The notes below the pieces were generated by a model. That model did no database searches. It was not told the DNA's origin and was given only the letters and a program-made list of their open reading frames with translations. A DNA stretch of 5,436 nt from Anaerolineales bacterium (GTDB lineage: Bacteria > Chloroflexota > Anaerolineae > Anaerolineales > VGOW01): positions 1 through 5,436 of the forward strand of contig CAKKQG010000034.1 of the NCBI GenBank assembly GCA_919901875.1. The letters run 5' to 3'. Positions 4,048-5,436 of the stretch are shown here, piece by piece. The position numbers and the translations under genes were made by a program. Positions within the stretch are counted from its first letter, which is position 1; every line of letters starts with the position of its first letter.

Positions 4048-5436
4048 ATGACGAACCCCAACCAGCAGAGTCAATTCGCGCGAAAGAATTTACTAGAAGA
4101 TGCCATCGCTGCCGCGCGGCTCGGCGAGCGGGCGAAGGCACGCGAGCAGTTGACTCGCGTTCTGCGCTATGACCAAAAGAATGAAGAGGCGTGGTTGTGG
4201 ATGAGTTCGGTGGTCGAGTCGGATCGTGAACGTATCTTCTGTTTAAACTCCGTTCTCAAATTAAACCCGAACAACAAAGCGGCGAAGCGCGGCTTGGCAT
4301 TGTTGGGCGCGCTGCCGCCGGAGATGCGCGCCGATTTGGGGATCGAGGTGATCGGCGTGACGTTTGACGCGCCCTCAGCAGGTGGGGCGAAACAAAAGCG
4401 GCGCGGCGGATTCACGATTCGACGTAATCGCGCTCTCGAAAATGTTTTGATCATTCTCTTAGCCGTGATCACCTTTGCGGTGATCGGCGTGATTGTGTAT
4501 ATCCGAGTCATTGCGCCGCGCTTTGCTCTGCCCATTGCGACGACTGCCGTGCTGTCGGTGACGGATGTCGCTACCGACGTGGCGGCGCCTCGCACGCCGA
4601 CGGTTGCGCCGACCCCGACGTTCCCCGCATTAAATATCACTGCCGCTCCCGGTGTGACTCTCACGCCTCTTGCCGACGTTCTTAAACTTCAATTCACGCC
4701 CACGCCCACAGTTTTTGCGCCGCAGTTTTTTACCGAAGATGATTTTCGTTTGGGCGAGAGCGCGTTTAAGGCGGGCGACTTCGACAAGGCAACCGACTCG
4801 CTGCAGAAGGCGGCAACCCAAAACCCACGCAACTATTCGGCGCATTATTATTTGGGGTTGATCTTTTTGCAGCGCCGCGATTACAACCGCGCCTTCACGT
4901 CGTTTGGTAACGCCGTCCGCATCAATAGCGATTACGCTCCCGCCTATATTGGTCGGGGGCAGGCGCAGTTTGGTTTAAACGGCAACCCCTTGAGCGATTT
5001 TGATAAAGCGAATCAATTGGATGTGAAGTGGGGCGAGCCTTACATTCAAAAATCAATTTACTACATGAGCGTGCGCGGGCGCGATGCGACGAGTGCGGTA
5101 AGCGAGTTGGAAAAAGGCAAGCGCGCCTCGCCGACTAATGTTGTGCTTCAAGCCTATCTGTCCGAAGCCTACGTCTTGGCAAACCGACTTGGTGATGCGC
5201 GATCTACATTGGACGCCGCATTTAAAATGGACGCCACAGTGGTTGACCTCTATCGCGCCACCGGGCGGCTGGCATTAGCCAATGAAGATTACAAGGCGGC
5301 GCAATCTGCGCTTAACACTTACACCGCCTATCGTCCCGAGGACAGCGCGGGTTTGTTGTTATACGGTCAAGCCGATTTAGGTGCGGGTGAGTTGGCGACG
5401 GCGGTGACGAAATTGAATCGGGCGATTGAACTTAAG
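4048..5436 (+). CDS. Membrane-anchored tetratricopeptide-repeat protein, 3'-truncated
   Basis: The frame is open from the ATG at 4048 through 463 codons to the right edge, so the C terminus is missing. Residues 12-84 form TPR-like helical pairs (DAIAAARLGERAKAREQLTRVL, then AWLWMSSVV and LNSVLKLNPNN). A basic stretch (115-128, KQKRRGGFTIRRNR) precedes one transmembrane helix (about 132-152), predicting a cytoplasmic N terminus. A Thr/Pro-rich linker follows (about 164-226, with TPTVAPTPTFP and TPTPTV). From residue 233 the protein is a run of TPR units, for example FRLGESAFKAGDFDKATDSL, YSAHYYLGLIFLQRRDYNRA and VDLYRATGRLALANEDYKAA, through to the edge. TPRs are protein-binding scaffolds, so an envelope assembly or interaction role is inferred; no catalytic motif is seen. 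It is divergent from the lipoprotein gene, 163 bp away, with no Shine-Dalgarno sequence. Confidence 0.88.
   Translation, partial: MTNPNQQSQFARKNLLEDAIAAARLGERAKAREQLTRVLRYDQKNEEAWLWMSSVVESDRERIFCLNSVLKLNPNNKAAKRGLALLGALPPEMRADLGIEVIGVTFDAPSAGGAKQKRRGGFTIRRNRALENVLIILLAVITFAVIGVIVYIRVIAPRFALPIATTAVLSVTDVATDVAAPRTPTVAPTPTFPALNITAAPGVTLTPLADVLKLQFTPTPTVFAPQFFTEDDFRLGESAFKAGDFDKATDSLQKAATQNPRNYSAHYYLGLIFLQRRDYNRAFTSFGNAVRINSDYAPAYIGRGQAQFGLNGNPLSDFDKANQLDVKWGEPYIQKSIYYMSVRGRDATSAVSELEKGKRASPTNVVLQAYLSEAYVLANRLGDARSTLDAAFKMDATVVDLYRATGRLALANEDYKAAQSALNTYTAYRPEDSAGLLLYGQADLGAGELATAVTKLNRAIELK

Noticed and set aside
4167..4664. Minus-strand open frame opposite the TPR gene
   Set aside because: It is antisense to a well-supported TPR protein, has low-complexity Arg/Thr/Ala composition and shows no recognisable domain.

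Overview
The window is a piece of bacterial chromosome and looks like Chloroflexota, probably an Anaerolineae-type genome. That placement is inference. It rests on three extracytoplasmic or membrane proteins, two of which carry threonine/proline linkers of the 'PTPTP' kind, on the mix of FxLYD/LysM lipoprotein and membrane-anchored TPR protein, and on moderate GC with repeat-filled intergenic gaps. No rRNA, tRNA, transposase or CRISPR array is visible.

Layout. Positions 1-1120 (+) hold the 3' part of a secreted cell-wall protein (DUF348 repeats, G5, 3D domain; YabE-like). A 56-bp gap made almost wholly of a degenerate 7-bp tandem repeat leads to rsmA/ksgA (1177-1998, +), the 16S rRNA adenine dimethyltransferase. 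A YabE-type gene beside rsmA recalls the yabE-rnmV-ksgA order of Firmicutes, here without rnmV. A 270-bp convergent gap (1999-2268) holds nested inverted repeats and a long pyrimidine-rich tandem repeat. On the minus strand, a LysM/FxLYD lipoprotein gene (2934-3884) is followed by an overlapping plsC-type 1-acylglycerol-3-phosphate acyltransferase gene (2269-2967), clearly one transcription unit. A divergent gap (3885-4047) carries a compact three-way-junction palindrome plus promoter-like sites. A membrane-anchored TPR protein gene (4048 to the right edge, +) is cut by the window end.

How the genes fit together. Four of the five relate to the cell envelope (wall-associated 3D protein, LysM lipoprotein, phospholipid acyltransferase, TPR membrane protein) and one to ribosome maturation. 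The genes are ordinary. The unusual part is the repeats: every intergenic gap is occupied by a different repeat or palindrome, one palindrome lies in frame inside rsmA (three TSEV peptides), and the tandem repeat of the convergent gap runs into the 3' end of plsC and supplies its stop codon. I found no convincing new multi-gene system. The best leads are the three-way-junction element at 3920-3996 and the in-frame palindrome at 1465-1513.
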